Shown: positions 53,934 through 63,699 of the stretch, piece after piece | How the letters are laid out: each line of letters opens with the position of its first letter | Numbering within the stretch: position 1 is the first letter of the stretch | Source: Paracoccus litorisediminis | GTDB taxonomy: Bacteria > Pseudomonadota > Alphaproteobacteria > Rhodobacterales > Rhodobacteraceae | Length of the DNA stretch: 64,000 bases | Assembly: GCF_009711205.1 (NCBI RefSeq) | Contig: NZ_WMIG01000011.1 | Span: 62,001-126,000 of the forward strand | Direction: 5' to 3' | Notes under the pieces: generated by a model | Database searches by the model: none | Seen by the model: only the letters and a program-made list of their open reading frames with translations | Told to the model about the DNA's origin: nothing | Program-made: the position numbers and the translations under genes

Positions 53934-54884
53934 ATGAACCTTTACGTCGCCCTCCAGATGGACCCGATCGAACATGTCTCGATCACGGCGGACAGCACCT
54001 TCCGGCTGGGGCTTGAGGCCGAAGCGCGCGGCCATCGGCTTTTCCAGTATACCGCCGACAAGCTGAGCTATGTCGAGGGACGCGTGATCGCCAAAGGGCG
54101 TCCGGTGACCTTGCGGCGCGAGCAGGGCAACCATGTCACCTTCGGCGATTGGGCCGAGGTCGATCTGGAAGAATTCGACGTGGTCTGGCTGCGTCAGGAC
54201 CCGCCCTTTGACATGGGCTACATCACCAATACCCACTTGCTTGAGCGTGTTCATCCGAACCCGCTGGTCGTGAACGATCCGTTCTGGGTCCGCAACTGCC
54301 CGGAAAAACTGCTGGTTCTGGACTTCCCGGACCTGACCCCGCCGACGCTGATCACCCGCGATCTGGAGCAGATCCGTTCCTTCCGCGCCCGGCATGGCGA
54401 CATCATCGTGAAGCCGCTTTACGGCAATGGCGGCGCGGGGATCTTTCACCTGCGACCGAACGATCCGAACCTTTCGTCGCTGGTCGAGACCTTCTCGGGT
54501 CTCAACCGCGAACCGATCATCGTGCAGAAATTCCTGCCCGCCGTGGTCAAGGGCGACAAGCGCATCATTCTTGTCGATGGCGAGCCTGTCGGTGCGATCA
54601 ACCGTGTTCCTGCCGCCGGTGAGGCGCGCTCGAACATGCATGTCGGCGGTCGCCCGGAAAAAATCGGCCTGACCGAGCGCGAGCATGAAATCTGCGCAAT
54701 CATCGGCCCGGTCCTGCGCGAAAAGGGCCTGATCTTCACCGGCATCGACGTGATCGACGGCTGGCTGACCGAGATCAACGTGACCTCGCCCACCGGCATT
54801 CAAGAGCTTGAGCGTTTCGATGGCATCAATGCCGCTGCATTGATCTGGGATGCAATCGAGGGGCGCTTGGCCGCGCGCGGCTGA
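53934..54884 (+). CDS. gshB: Glutathione synthetase
   Basis: GshB joins gamma-glutamylcysteine and glycine with ATP. The 316-residue ATP-grasp enzyme starts [20 protein letters not shown] (residues 3-22) and has [28 protein letters not shown] (ATP loop, near 160), and the metal-binding [22 protein letters not shown] (near 275). Length is standard. CGGAG lies nine bases before the ATG. It closes the rsmI-yraN-gshB run and converges on comM. Confidence 0.96.
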   Translation: MNLYVALQMDPIEHVSITADSTFRLGLEAEARGHRLFQYTADKLSYVEGRVIAKGRPVTLRREQGNHVTFGDWAEVDLEEFDVVWLRQDPPFDMGYITNTHLLERVHPNPLVVNDPFWVRNCPEKLLVLDFPDLTPPTLITRDLEQIRSFRARHGDIIVKPLYGNGGAGIFHLRPNDPNLSSLVETFSGLNREPIIVQKFLPAVVKGDKRIILVDGEPVGAINRVPAAGEARSNMHVGGRPEKIGLTEREHEICAIIGPVLREKGLIFTGIDVIDGWLTEINVTSPTGIQELERFDGINAAALIWDAIEGRLAARG

Positions 54885-56399
54885 TCAGTCCGGGCTGCCG
54901 AAAACCAGCCGGAAGGACAGCGCCTCGGCCAGATGCGGCGCGCGGATCTCGGTTGAGGCATCCAGATCGGCGATGGTCCGAGCCACCCGCAGGATGCGAT
55001 GATAGCCGCGTGGCGTCATCCCGAACCGTGCGGCAGCGCGTGAAAACAGATCGCGGCATTCGGCATCGAGTGGCGCGATTTCCTCAAGCAACCGGCCCGA
55101 TGCGTCGGCATTGACCCGGGCCTTGGGATCGGTGGCGAAGCGCTGGTTTTGCAGCACCCGGGCAGCGGCGACACGTGCGCCGACCTGAGCCGAGCTTTCG
55201 CCCTTGCCCGGCATCTGGATTTCCTCAAGCGTGATCTGCGGCACTTCCATCCGCATGTCGAAACGGTCCATCATCGGGCCCGATATCCTTGCCATGTAAT
55301 CGCCCCCACAGACCGGCGCGCGCGCGCAGGCTTGCGCTGGATCGGCCAGATAACCGCAACGACAGGGATTCGCCGCCGCCACCAGCAGGAAGCGCGCCGG
55401 GTAGCGGATATGGGCATTGGCGCGCGAGACATGGATTTCGCCGGTCTCGATCGGTTCGCGCAACGCGTCGATCACCCGGCGCTCGAATTCGGGCAGTTCA
55501 TCCATGAACAGCACGCCGTTATGGGCCAGACTGACCTGTCCCGGCCCAGCCTGCCTGCCGCCGCCCACGATCGCCGCCATCGAGGCGGTATGATGGGGCT
55601 GACAGAACGGTGCCTCACGCGAGATGCTGCCGTTCTTCAGCAGCCCTGCGACCGAGTGGACCACCGAGGTTTCCAACGCCTCCTGCGGGGTCAAGGGCGG
55701 CAGGATGCCGGGAATGCGGCGGGCCAGCATGGTTTTGGTCGCGCCGGGAGGTCCTACCATCAGCAGGTGGTGACGACCGGCTGCGGCGATCTCGATGGCA
55801 CGGCGGGCGCGTTCCTGGCCCTTGACCTCGGACAGGTCATCGAAAATCTCACGATCATGCGCCTCGCCCGGCGCGGCGCGGGGCAGGGGCGCGCGGTCGG
55901 TCAGATGATCCACCGCCTCCCGCAGGGTGCGTGGGGCAAATACCGGAACCGCGCCGACCCATGCCGCCTCGCCACCGCAGGCGCGGGGGACCATCAGGGC
56001 CCGGTCGGCTTCGGCTGCGGCCATGGCGGCGGGCAGCGCGCCGGTCACCGGGGCCAAACGCCCGTCCAGCCCCAGTTCGCCCAGCGACAACAGCCCGTCC
56101 AGCGCCTCGACCGGGACGATTTCCAACGCTGCCAGAACGGCCAGCGCAATGGGCAGGTCGAAATGCGAACCCTCTTTGGGTAGGTTGGCGGGGGACATGT
56201 TCACCGTCACCCTGCGCGAGGGCATGGCGATCGACAGCGCGGCAAAGGCTGCCCGCACCCTTTCGCGGGCCTCGCTGACCGATTTGTCCGGCAGACCGAC
56301 GATGCCAAATCCCGGCATTCCCGGCGAGACCGAGCATTGCACCTCGACCGGTCGTGCCTCGACCCCTTCGAAGGCCACCGTATGCGCAATCGCGACCAT
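54885..56399 (-). CDS. comM: ComM / YifB-family Mg-chelatase-like AAA+ helicase
   Basis: ComM is a hexameric AAA+ helicase that drives branch migration during natural transformation. The 504-residue length equals E. coli YifB and Vibrio ComM. It has the ChlI-like N-domain (VAFEGVEARPVEVQ; GIVGLPDKSVSEA), a Walker A written GPPGATKTMLARRIPG (near residue 218, Thr in place of the usual Gly before Lys), Walker B VLFMDELPEF, and a cysteine-rich insertion ANPCRCGYLADP. The ATG at 56399 has GGGGA and matches the family start; one at 56426 adds nine residues. A CtrA box lies 48-62 bases upstream. Confidence 0.93.
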   Translation of the reverse strand: MVAIAHTVAFEGVEARPVEVQCSVSPGMPGFGIVGLPDKSVSEARERVRAAFAALSIAMPSRRVTVNMSPANLPKEGSHFDLPIALAVLAALEIVPVEALDGLLSLGELGLDGRLAPVTGALPAAMAAAEADRALMVPRACGGEAAWVGAVPVFAPRTLREAVDHLTDRAPLPRAAPGEAHDREIFDDLSEVKGQERARRAIEIAAAGRHHLLMVGPPGATKTMLARRIPGILPPLTPQEALETSVVHSVAGLLKNGSISREAPFCQPHHTASMAAIVGGGRQAGPGQVSLAHNGVLFMDELPEFERRVIDALREPIETGEIHVSRANAHIRYPARFLLVAAANPCRCGYLADPAQACARAPVCGGDYMARISGPMMDRFDMRMEVPQITLEEIQMPGKGESSAQVGARVAAARVLQNQRFATDPKARVNADASGRLLEEIAPLDAECRDLFSRAAARFGMTPRGYHRILRVARTIADLDASTEIRAPHLAEALSFRLVFGSPD

Positions 56400-56446
56400 G
56401 CCCGTCCCCGAAACCTTCACCGCCATTCGGGGTTAACCCAACGTGT

Positions 56447-56461
56447 TTAACCAAAGGTTAA
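56447..56461. promoter_or_regulatory. CtrA-type binding site TTAA-N7-TTAA
   Basis: TTAA (56447-56450), CCAAAGG, TTAA (56458-56461) match the alphaproteobacterial CtrA consensus exactly, and the whole TTAACC-AAA-GGTTAA is a perfect palindrome. It sits in the divergent gap between comM and coaBC; an additional TTAA at 56433-56436 lies ten bases before it. The motif is seen; CtrA binding is inferred. Confidence 0.65.
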
Positions 56462-56535
56462 TCCGGCAGGATTCCTTGCCGCGAGGGGCCATTCGCCCTA
56501 TGTGCAGGGCAAGACCAAGTTTCAGGGGGTGCCAT

Positions 56536-57813
56536 ATGCCGGACAGCCGCGTCCTGCTGATCGTTGCCGGCGGAATTGCCGCGTTCAAGATACCCGAGCT
56601 GATCCGCCAGATGCGGCGCGAGGGGATCGAGGTCGTGCCCGTGTTGACCCGCGCAGGCGCGGAGTTCGTGACGCCTCTGACGCTGTCGGCTTTGGCCGAG
56701 CAGCCCTGCCACACGCAGCTGTTCGATCTGACCCGAGAATCCGAGATGGGCCATATCCAGCTGTCGCGCAGTGCCGATCTGGTGGTGGTGGCCCCGGCCA
56801 CGGCGGATCTGATGGCGCGGATGGCAGCGGGGATGGCGGATGACCTAGCCTCGACGCTGCTGCTGGCGACCGATAAGCCGGTGCTGGTTGCGCCCGCGAT
56901 GAACGTGCGCATGTGGCTGCATCCGGCGACCCAGCGCAATCGCGACATTCTGGAAAGCGACGGCGTCAATTTTGTCGGCCCGGATGAGGGCGACATGGCC
57001 TGCGGCGAATACGGTCCGGGCCGCATGGCCGAGCCCGAAACGATCCTTGAGGCGATCCGCGCCATGCTGGGGCGCGAGAGGCCGCTGCGCCTGCCGCTTG
57101 AGGCGGTGGTGACCGGACCCGAGGACCACCGTCTGGCGGGTCGGCATGTGATCGTGACCTCGGGGCCGACGCATGAGCCGATCGACCCGGTGCGCTACAT
57201 CGCCAACCGTTCGAGCGGTGCGCAGGGGACGGCGATCGCCAGCGCCTTGCGCGATCTGGGGGCAAGGGTCAGCTTTGTCACCGGTCCTGCGGATGTGCCG
57301 CCGCCAACGGGTGTTCAGGTGATCCGCGTCCAGACCGCCCGCCAGATGCGCGACGCGGTCGAGGCCGCCTTGCCCGCCGATGCCGCTGTGATGGCGGCGG
57401 CGGTGGCCGATTGGCAGGTGGTCAATGCGCAGGACAGCAAGATCAAGAAGGATGGCTCGGGCCTGCCTCCGGTGCTGGAATTTGCCGAGAACCCGGATAT
57501 TCTGGCGTGGCTTTCCCGGCTTGAGGAGTCGCGCCCCGGTCTGGTCGTGGGCTTTGCCGCCGAGACGGATGACGTGATCGCCCATGCCACGGCCAAACGC
57601 CTGCGCAAGGGCGCGGATTGGATCGTCGCCAATGATGTCAGCCCGGAAACCGGCATCATGGGCGGCAGTGAAAACGCGGTGACGCTGATCAGTGACGATG
57701 GCGCCGAGGAATGGCCGCGCATGGACAAGACCGATGTCGCGCGCCGTCTGGCCGAGCGCATCGCCGATGCACTGACCGGGCCGGTGCTTTACGGATCAGA
57801 GGTGGACGCATGA
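56536..57813 (+). CDS. coaBC: Bifunctional phosphopantothenoylcysteine decarboxylase / phosphopantothenate-cysteine ligase
   Basis: CoaBC makes 4'-phosphopantetheine for coenzyme A. The 425-residue protein has the flavin-binding CoaC domain (LLIVAGGIAAFKIPEL; catalytic H73 in MGHIQLSR; PAMN motif in VAPAMNVRMW; CGEYGPGRM) and the CoaB domain from about residue 190 (VTSGPTHEPIDPVRYIANRSSG; NDV motif). AGGGGG lies six bases before the ATG at 56536. It overlaps the cysteine desulfurase gene by ATGA, linking CoA to the Fe-S operon. Confidence 0.96.
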   Translation: MPDSRVLLIVAGGIAAFKIPELIRQMRREGIEVVPVLTRAGAEFVTPLTLSALAEQPCHTQLFDLTRESEMGHIQLSRSADLVVVAPATADLMARMAAGMADDLASTLLLATDKPVLVAPAMNVRMWLHPATQRNRDILESDGVNFVGPDEGDMACGEYGPGRMAEPETILEAIRAMLGRERPLRLPLEAVVTGPEDHRLAGRHVIVTSGPTHEPIDPVRYIANRSSGAQGTAIASALRDLGARVSFVTGPADVPPPTGVQVIRVQTARQMRDAVEAALPADAAVMAAAVADWQVVNAQDSKIKKDGSGLPPVLEFAENPDILAWLSRLEESRPGLVVGFAAETDDVIAHATAKRLRKGADWIVANDVSPETGIMGGSENAVTLISDDGAEEWPRMDKTDVARRLAERIADALTGPVLYGSEVDA

Positions 57814-58880
57814 CCGAGCGGGTTTATCTGGACTGGAACGCAACCGCGCCTTTGCGCCCCGAGGCGCGGGCCGCGATGCTGGCTGCGACCGAGATCGTCG
57901 GCAACCCTTCCTCGGTCCATGCCGAAGGGCGGGCGGCGAAATCGGCCTTGGAGCGGGCGCGCGAAGATGTCGCATCCGCGCTGGGGGCTGAAGGTGCGGA
58001 TGTGATCTTTACCTCGGGGGCGACGGAATCCGCTGCGCTGATCCTGCAGGGTCGCGATCTGGCCTGTGCGCCAGCCGAACATGCCGCCGTGCTGGCATGG
58101 TGCCGGGCCGAGCTTGAGGTGGACCGCAACGGCAAGGTCGCCGTCCCCGACCCGTCGCGGGCGGCGCTGCAACTGGCCAACCCGGAAACTGGCGTCATTC
58201 AGGACCTGCCGCAGGGGCTGGCGGTCAGCGACCTGACGCAAGCCTTTGGCAAGATACCCTTCGCCTTCAACTGGCTGGGAATCGATGCGGGCTTCGTCAG
58301 CGCGCACAAGCTGGGCGGGCCGCGCGGCATTGGTGCGCTGGTGGTCAAGCGCGGCACGGATGTGCAGGCGCGGCTGAAGGGCGGCGGGCAGGAACAGGGC
58401 CGCCGCGCCGGGACTGAAAACCTGATTGGCATCATGGGATTTGCTGCCGCGGCAAAAGCAGCGCAGAATGATCTGGATCAAGGTATCGCAGAAAAAGTGT
58501 CAGGCATCCGCGATTCGCTGATGACCGCACTGGAATCCGGCGCAGAAATGGTTACATTCCCCGGACGCGAATCCCGCCGCCTGCCGAACACATTGTCTGT
58601 CCTGACGCCAGGTTGGCGCGGAGAGACCCAGGTGATGCAGATGGATCTTGCCGGTTTTGCCGTTTCGGCGGGATCGGCCTGTTCCTCGGGCAAAGTGCGG
58701 CCCAGCAATGTGCTGACTTCCATGGGGATCGCGACGGAATGGGCGGGCGATGCAATCCGCGTCTCGATCGGGCCGACCACGGACCATCGGGACGTCATGC
58801 GTTTTGCAGAAGCCTGGCTGGCGGCATATGAGCGCTGGCGACAAAGGAACGAAGCGCGGGCAACCGCAGGAAGGGTTTGA
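57810..58880 (+). CDS. Cysteine desulfurase (IscS/NifS-like) of the suf operon
   Basis: This 356-residue fold-I PLP enzyme supplies sulfur from cysteine. It has [14 protein letters not shown] (residues 5-18), [19 protein letters not shown] with the PLP lysine and a mobile-loop cysteine in [14 protein letters not shown] (near 287-300), as in class I IscS/NifS. It is shorter than IscS (about 390-400), the C-terminal scaffold-binding tail being absent, so it may work with SufB only. It overlaps coaBC and lies one base before sufB. Confidence 0.9.
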   Translation: MTERVYLDWNATAPLRPEARAAMLAATEIVGNPSSVHAEGRAAKSALERAREDVASALGAEGADVIFTSGATESAALILQGRDLACAPAEHAAVLAWCRAELEVDRNGKVAVPDPSRAALQLANPETGVIQDLPQGLAVSDLTQAFGKIPFAFNWLGIDAGFVSAHKLGGPRGIGALVVKRGTDVQARLKGGGQEQGRRAGTENLIGIMGFAAAAKAAQNDLDQGIAEKVSGIRDSLMTALESGAEMVTFPGRESRRLPNTLSVLTPGWRGETQVMQMDLAGFAVSAGSACSSGKVRPSNVLTSMGIATEWAGDAIRVSIGPTTDHRDVMRFAEAWLAAYERWRQRNEARATAGRV

Positions 58881-58881
58881 G

Positions 58882-60408
58882 ATGGCTGAACAGATCAGCG
58901 ATGCAATCGAGGTGCGCGAGGGCGTAGACCGCGAGACCGTCGAGACCGTCCAGAACATGGGGTCCTACAAATACGGCTGGGACACCGAGATCGAGATGGA
59001 ATACGCGCCGAAAGGCGTCAATGAGGACATCGTCCGGCTGATCTCGGCCAAGAACGAAGAACCGGAATGGATGACCGAGTGGCGCCTTCAGGCGTTCCGC
59101 CGCTGGCAGACCATGACCGAACCCAAATGGGCGATGCTGAACTATCCTGAGATCAACTATCAGGACCAGTATTACTACGCTCGTCCGAAAAGCATGGAAG
59201 TGAAGCCGAAGTCCTTGGACGAGGTCGATCCCAAGCTGCTGGCGACCTATGAAAAGCTGGGCATCCCGCTGAAGGAACAGATGATCCTCGCGGGTATCGA
59301 AGGTTCGGGTGACACCCCGGCGGAAGGCCGCAAGGTCGCCGTGGACGCGGTCTTCGACTCGGTTTCCGTGGGCACCACCTTCAAGGATGAACTGGCGAAA
59401 GCCGGGGTCATCTTCTGCTCGATCTCGGAAGCGATCCGCGAACATCCCGAGCTGGTCAAGAAATACCTTGGCTCGGTCGTGCCGCAATCGGACAACTTCT
59501 TTGCCACGCTGAACTCGGCGGTCTTCTCGGACGGCTCGTTTGTCTACATCCCGCCGGGCACCCGCTGCCCGATGGAGCTCTCGACCTATTTCCGCATCAA
59601 CGCGGAAAACACCGGCCAGTTCGAGCGCACGCTGATCATCGCCGACAAGGGCAGCTATGTCAGCTACCTTGAAGGCTGCACCGCGCCCAAGCGCGACGTG
59701 GCCCAGCTGCACGCTGCCGTCGTGGAAATCGTCATTCTGGAAGATGCCGAGGTCAAATACTCGACCGTTCAGAACTGGTTCCCCGGCGACGAGGAAGGCA
59801 AGGGCGGCATCTACAACTTCGTCACCAAGCGCGCGGATTGCCGCGAGGCGCGGGCGAAGGTCATGTGGACGCAGGTGGAAACCGGCTCGGCGATCACTTG
59901 GAAATACCCGTCCTGCATCCTGCGCGGCGAGGAAAGCCAAGGCGAGTTCTACTCGATCGCAATCGCCAACAACATGCAGCAGGCCGATACCGGGACCAAG
60001 ATGATCCATCTTGGCAAGAACACCCGCTCGCGCATTGTTTCCAAAGGGATTTCTGCCGGTAAGGCGCAGAATACCTATCGCGGTCTGGTGAGCATGCACC
60101 CCAAGGCCACCAACAGCCGCAACTACACGCAATGCGACAGCCTGCTGATCGGCGATCAGTGCGGCGCCCATACCGTGCCCTATATCGAGGTCAAGAACAC
60201 CTCGTCCCGTGTCGAGCATGAGGCCACCACCAGCAAGGTCGATGACGACCAGCTGTTCTATTGCCGCGCCCGCGGCATGGATGAGGAAGAGGCCGTGGCG
60301 CTGGTCGTGAACGGCTTCTGCCGCGAGGTCCTTCAGGCGCTTCCGATGGAATTCGCCATGGAAGCGCAATCGCTGGTCGCGATCTCGCTGGAAGGGTCCG
60401 TGGGTTGA
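58882..60408 (+). CDS. sufB: Fe-S cluster assembly protein SufB
   Basis: SufB is the main scaffold for [4Fe-4S] assembly in the SufBC2D complex. The 508-residue protein has the conserved SufB core: [57 protein letters not shown] and [20 protein letters not shown], with the conserved cysteine in the last (EGCTAP). Length is at the upper end of SufB. AAGGGTTTGAG precedes the ATG. It is followed after 126 bases by sufC. Confidence 0.97.
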   Translation: MAEQISDAIEVREGVDRETVETVQNMGSYKYGWDTEIEMEYAPKGVNEDIVRLISAKNEEPEWMTEWRLQAFRRWQTMTEPKWAMLNYPEINYQDQYYYARPKSMEVKPKSLDEVDPKLLATYEKLGIPLKEQMILAGIEGSGDTPAEGRKVAVDAVFDSVSVGTTFKDELAKAGVIFCSISEAIREHPELVKKYLGSVVPQSDNFFATLNSAVFSDGSFVYIPPGTRCPMELSTYFRINAENTGQFERTLIIADKGSYVSYLEGCTAPKRDVAQLHAAVVEIVILEDAEVKYSTVQNWFPGDEEGKGGIYNFVTKRADCREARAKVMWTQVETGSAITWKYPSCILRGEESQGEFYSIAIANNMQQADTGTKMIHLGKNTRSRIVSKGISAGKAQNTYRGLVSMHPKATNSRNYTQCDSLLIGDQCGAHTVPYIEVKNTSSRVEHEATTSKVDDDQLFYCRARGMDEEEAVALVVNGFCREVLQALPMEFAMEAQSLVAISLEGSVG

Positions 60409-60534
60409 TCCGCTGCCGCGCCAGCCAAGGGCTTGAGCGCGGCAAATGCTTCGCAGGACGGCATGGCCGCCCTGAAATCCATTCTGATGGTGTCGGGGCC
60501 CGGCACCGCCACACCATCGACTGAGGTAAGAATA

Positions 60535-61290
60535 ATGCTGAACATCAAGAACCTGCACGTCAAACTTGAGGACGAGGACAAGCAGATCCTCAAGGGCGTC
60601 GACCTGACCGTCCCTGCGGGCGAAGTCCATGCAATCATGGGCCCGAACGGCTCGGGTAAATCCACGCTGTCCTATGTCCTGTCGGGCCGCGACGGCTACG
60701 AAGTGACCGAGGGCGAGGCCAGCCTTTACGATCACGACCTGCTGGACATGGAGCCGGAAGAGCGCGCCGCAGCGGGCCTGTTCCTTGCCTTCCAATACCC
60801 GGTCGAGATCCCTGGCGTCGGCAACCTGACCTTCCTGCGCACCGCCGTGAACGCTCAGCGCAAGGCGCGTGGCGAGGAAGAACTGTCCTCGGGCGAGTTC
60901 CTGAAACTGGTCCGCGAGAAAGCCAAGACCCTGCAGATCGACGCCGAGATGCTGAAGCGTCCGGTCAATGTCGGCTTCTCGGGCGGCGAAAAGAAGCGCA
61001 ACGAGATCCTGCAGATGGCGATGCTGGAACCCAAGATGTGCATCCTTGACGAAACGGACTCGGGTCTGGACGTCGACGCGATGCGTCTGGTGGCCGAAGG
61101 CGTGAACGCCCTGCGTTCGCCCGAGCGCAGCTTCCTTGTCATCACCCACTACCAGCGCCTGCTGGACCACATCAAACCGGATGTCGTCCACATCATGTCG
61201 AACGGCCGCATCATCAAGACCGGCGGCCCGGAACTGGCGCTGGAAGTCGAGAAGAACGGCTATGGCGATCTTCTGGCGGAGGTCGGCTAA
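60535..61290 (+). CDS. sufC: Fe-S cluster assembly ATPase SufC
   Basis: SufC is the ABC-type ATPase that powers SufBCD. The 251-residue product has Walker A GPNGSGKSTLSYVL (near residue 34), the SufC-specific signature FSGGEKKRNEILQM and Walker B MCILDETDSGLDVDAM. AGGTAAG lies before the ATG. The 126 bases between sufB and sufC hold no gene that can be supported; an in-frame ATG at 60463 would add about 24 residues without family similarity. Its TAA stop overlaps the sufD start (TAATG). Confidence 0.97.
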   Translation: MLNIKNLHVKLEDEDKQILKGVDLTVPAGEVHAIMGPNGSGKSTLSYVLSGRDGYEVTEGEASLYDHDLLDMEPEERAAAGLFLAFQYPVEIPGVGNLTFLRTAVNAQRKARGEEELSSGEFLKLVREKAKTLQIDAEMLKRPVNVGFSGGEKKRNEILQMAMLEPKMCILDETDSGLDVDAMRLVAEGVNALRSPERSFLVITHYQRLLDHIKPDVVHIMSNGRIIKTGGPELALEVEKNGYGDLLAEVG

Positions 61291-62618
61291 TGGCGGATAC
61301 GGCTGTTCTTGCCGCCCAGACGGTTGCGGCCAAGGCACGTCCCGCCGGGACGGCGCTTGCAGCCCGTCTGGCGGAACTGGACCTGCCCACCGGTGGCTTC
61401 ACCCGCGCAGCCCGCGCGGATGCGGCGGCCCGGCTTGAGGCGATGGGCCTGCCCGGTGCGCGCGACGAATACTGGCGCTATACCGATCCGGCGCCCTTCA
61501 ACGCGCCGACGGCCGATGCGCTGGCCTATACCGACCGTGAATCGACCCTGTTCGGCGGAATCGACCGCCTGAAGCTGGTCTTTGTCGACGGACGTTTCGA
61601 CGCCTCGGCCTCGGATGCGCTGGAAGGCGAGGGGCTTGAGATCACGACGCTGGCCGCTGCCGATGCGGCGGGCGATCATTGGGCGGCTGACCTGTATGGT
61701 AAGCTGGAAGCCTCGGGCCAGAAGCCGGTGAAGCGTCCCTTCGCCGTGCTGAACACGCTGGCGGCAGTCGATGGCGTGCTGATCCGCGTCACCGGTAAGG
61801 TCTCGCGTCCGGTGCATGTGATGTATCGCCGCGTGGCGCTGGATGCCGACGTCACCGTCCACCATGTCGTCCGGCTTGAGGAAGGCTCGGAACTGACCCT
61901 GCTGGAAACCGGTGGCATCGGCGCGCGTTCGAACGTCGCGATGGAAGTTGAACTGGGCCGCGAGGCGCGTTTCCACCACATCGCCAGCAAGCGTGCGGAT
62001 GACGCCAAGGTTGGTATCGGCCATGTCTTTGCCCGTGTGGGCGAAGGCGCGCTGTTCAAATCCTTCACGCTGTCCGTGAATGGCAGCATGATGCGCAATG
62101 AAGGCGTGATCGAGATCGTCGGCGATGACGCGGTGGCCCATATCGCGGCAGCCGTGCTGGGCGATGGCGGCGAAGGCCGCTTCCACCATGACGACACCGT
62201 CTTCATCACCCATGCCGCCGAGCGCTGCGAAAGCCGCCAGGTCTATAAGAAGGTGCTGAAGAACGGCGCTCATGGCATTTTCCAGGGCAAGATCCTGGTG
62301 AAGCCCGGCGCGCAAAAGACCGATGGCTACCAGATCAGCCAAGGCCTGCTGCTGGACGAGGGCAGCCAGTTCCTCGCCAAGCCGGAACTGGAAATCTATG
62401 CGGATGACGTGAAATGTTCGCATGGCTCGACCACTGGCGCGCTGGATGAAACCGCGATGTTCTACCTGCGCTCGCGCGGGGTTCCGAAGGAACAGGCGGT
62501 GGTTCTGCTGGTGCTGTCCTTCCTGGCCGATGCGCTGGATGAGATCGAGGATGACCGCCTGCGCGGCGACATCCTGACCCGTCTGGACGAGTGGCTGACC
62601 AGCCGCGCTTCGGCCTGA
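61290..62618 (+). CDS. sufD: Fe-S cluster assembly protein SufD
   Basis: SufD partners SufB in the scaffold and helps iron acquisition. The 442-residue protein has the SufD helical N-terminus (RDEYWRYTDPAPFN near residue 65), the beta-helix core and the C-terminal LEIYADDVKCSHGSTTGALDE region with the conserved H and C, followed by YLRSRGVPKEQA. The start overlaps sufC by one base. It is intact and matches family length. Confidence 0.96.
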   Translation: MADTAVLAAQTVAAKARPAGTALAARLAELDLPTGGFTRAARADAAARLEAMGLPGARDEYWRYTDPAPFNAPTADALAYTDRESTLFGGIDRLKLVFVDGRFDASASDALEGEGLEITTLAAADAAGDHWAADLYGKLEASGQKPVKRPFAVLNTLAAVDGVLIRVTGKVSRPVHVMYRRVALDADVTVHHVVRLEEGSELTLLETGGIGARSNVAMEVELGREARFHHIASKRADDAKVGIGHVFARVGEGALFKSFTLSVNGSMMRNEGVIEIVGDDAVAHIAAAVLGDGGEGRFHHDDTVFITHAAERCESRQVYKKVLKNGAHGIFQGKILVKPGAQKTDGYQISQGLLLDEGSQFLAKPELEIYADDVKCSHGSTTGALDETAMFYLRSRGVPKEQAVVLLVLSFLADALDEIEDDRLRGDILTRLDEWLTSRASA

Positions 62619-62626
62619 GACCTGCG

Positions 62627-63115
62627 ATGACCCGCGCCGGTCTTGTCCCGCGGATCATCGAAAGCTGGCGGGCGCCGGGCAGGGTGGTGAACTCCCTGCG
62701 CGGTCTGCCCGACCGGGCGCTGATCGCGATCCTGATGTCAGCTATGCTGGTCTTTTTGATCGCGCAGGCGCCGCAGCATGCGCGGGATGCGCATCTGGAC
62801 CCCTCGGTGCCGTTGCAGGCACGGATGGGCGGCGCGCTTCTTGCGGTAATGTTCATGATGCCGCTGCTGGCCTACGGCCTGGCAGCACTGGTATCCATCC
62901 TGTCCCGGCTGACTCCCCGGCCGATCGATGGGCAGGATTCGCGGCTGGCGCTGTTCTGGGCGCTGCTAGCGGTCTCGCCCGCGATGCTGCTGGCGGGCCT
63001 GACCGCCGGGCTGATCGGGCCGGGGGCCGCGCTGACGCTGACACGAGCGGTGGCGGGTCTGGGCTTTCTCGTGATATGGGGCGCCGGACTGGGCGCATTG
63101 ACGAGGACGGAATGA
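62627..63115 (+). CDS. YIP1-like integral membrane protein (first of tandem pair)
   Basis: The 162-residue protein has about four hydrophobic helices (near 34-53, 72-97, 108-130, 138-158). A short N-terminal amphipathic segment (RAPGRVVNSLRGLPD) precedes them, as in YIP1-family proteins. It starts eight bases after sufD and overlaps the next YIP1-like gene by ATGA. Such genes occur inside alphaproteobacterial suf operons, but their part in Fe-S assembly is not known. Confidence 0.8.
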   Translation: MTRAGLVPRIIESWRAPGRVVNSLRGLPDRALIAILMSAMLVFLIAQAPQHARDAHLDPSVPLQARMGGALLAVMFMMPLLAYGLAALVSILSRLTPRPIDGQDSRLALFWALLAVSPAMLLAGLTAGLIGPGAALTLTRAVAGLGFLVIWGAGLGALTRTE

Positions 63116-63699
63116 AATTCGGTGAACTAGGCGATCTGGTGGTCCTGACCCTGCGGACCCCCGAGCGCGCGGTGCGCCTGCTGCGCGATCTGGACTTCGG
63201 CATGGCCGAGCGTTGGATGATCGCGTTGCTGGCGGCCTGTCTGTCCAGCCTGCTGGCTGGCATTGCGCGGCAGATGTTTCCGCCGATCGCCTCGGACCCG
63301 CTTTCGGCGATCCTGTCGGTCCCGCTGACGCTGGCCGGTCTGCAATTCGCCGCCATGGTGCTGTCGGCCGTCGCGGTGACGGTGATCGGGCGCGCCTTTG
63401 GCGGCAAGGGCGAATTCGCCGACGCGCTGGTTCTTGTCGCTTGGGTCGAGCTGATCCTTGTCGGGCTTCAGGCCGTGCAACTCGTCCTGATGCTGCTGGT
63501 CCCGCCCACGGCGACGCTGATGTCGCTGGTCGCATTCGGCCTGTCGATCTATCTGACCATTGCCCTGACCAAGGCGTTGCATGGTTTCACCAGCACGCCC
63601 AAGGTCGCGCTTGGCTTTATCGGCGGCGTCTTTCTGGTGGCGACGATCCTGTCGATCCTGGCCGCCGCATTTGGAATCCTTCCGGAGGTCTCGCCATGA
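63112..63699 (+). CDS. YIP1 family membrane protein (second of tandem pair)
   Basis: The 195-residue protein has the YIP1 layout: amphipathic N-terminus (RTPERAVRLLRDLDFGMAERW), then about five transmembrane helices, with LTLAGLQFAAMVLSAVAVTVIGRAFGGKG in the middle and ALVLVAWVELILVGLQAV after it. Sequence similarity in layout to its upstream neighbour suggests they work together or arose by duplication. ATGA overlaps on both sides couple it to the first YIP1-like gene and sufS. Confidence 0.85.
   Translation: MKFGELGDLVVLTLRTPERAVRLLRDLDFGMAERWMIALLAACLSSLLAGIARQMFPPIASDPLSAILSVPLTLAGLQFAAMVLSAVAVTVIGRAFGGKGEFADALVLVAWVELILVGLQAVQLVLMLLVPPTATLMSLVAFGLSIYLTIALTKALHGFTSTPKVALGFIGGVFLVATILSILAAAFGILPEVSP

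Noticed and set aside
60409..60534. A small frame between sufB and sufC
   Set aside because: It is in frame with sufC, lacks its own ribosome binding site and ends only by running into sufC; the sufC start is well supported.
58795..61338. A long open frame (over 840 codons) antisense to sufB and sufC
   Set aside because: It spans two unmistakable suf genes on the other strand, is rich in Arg, Ala and Asp as expected for a codon-bias shadow, and shows no domain.
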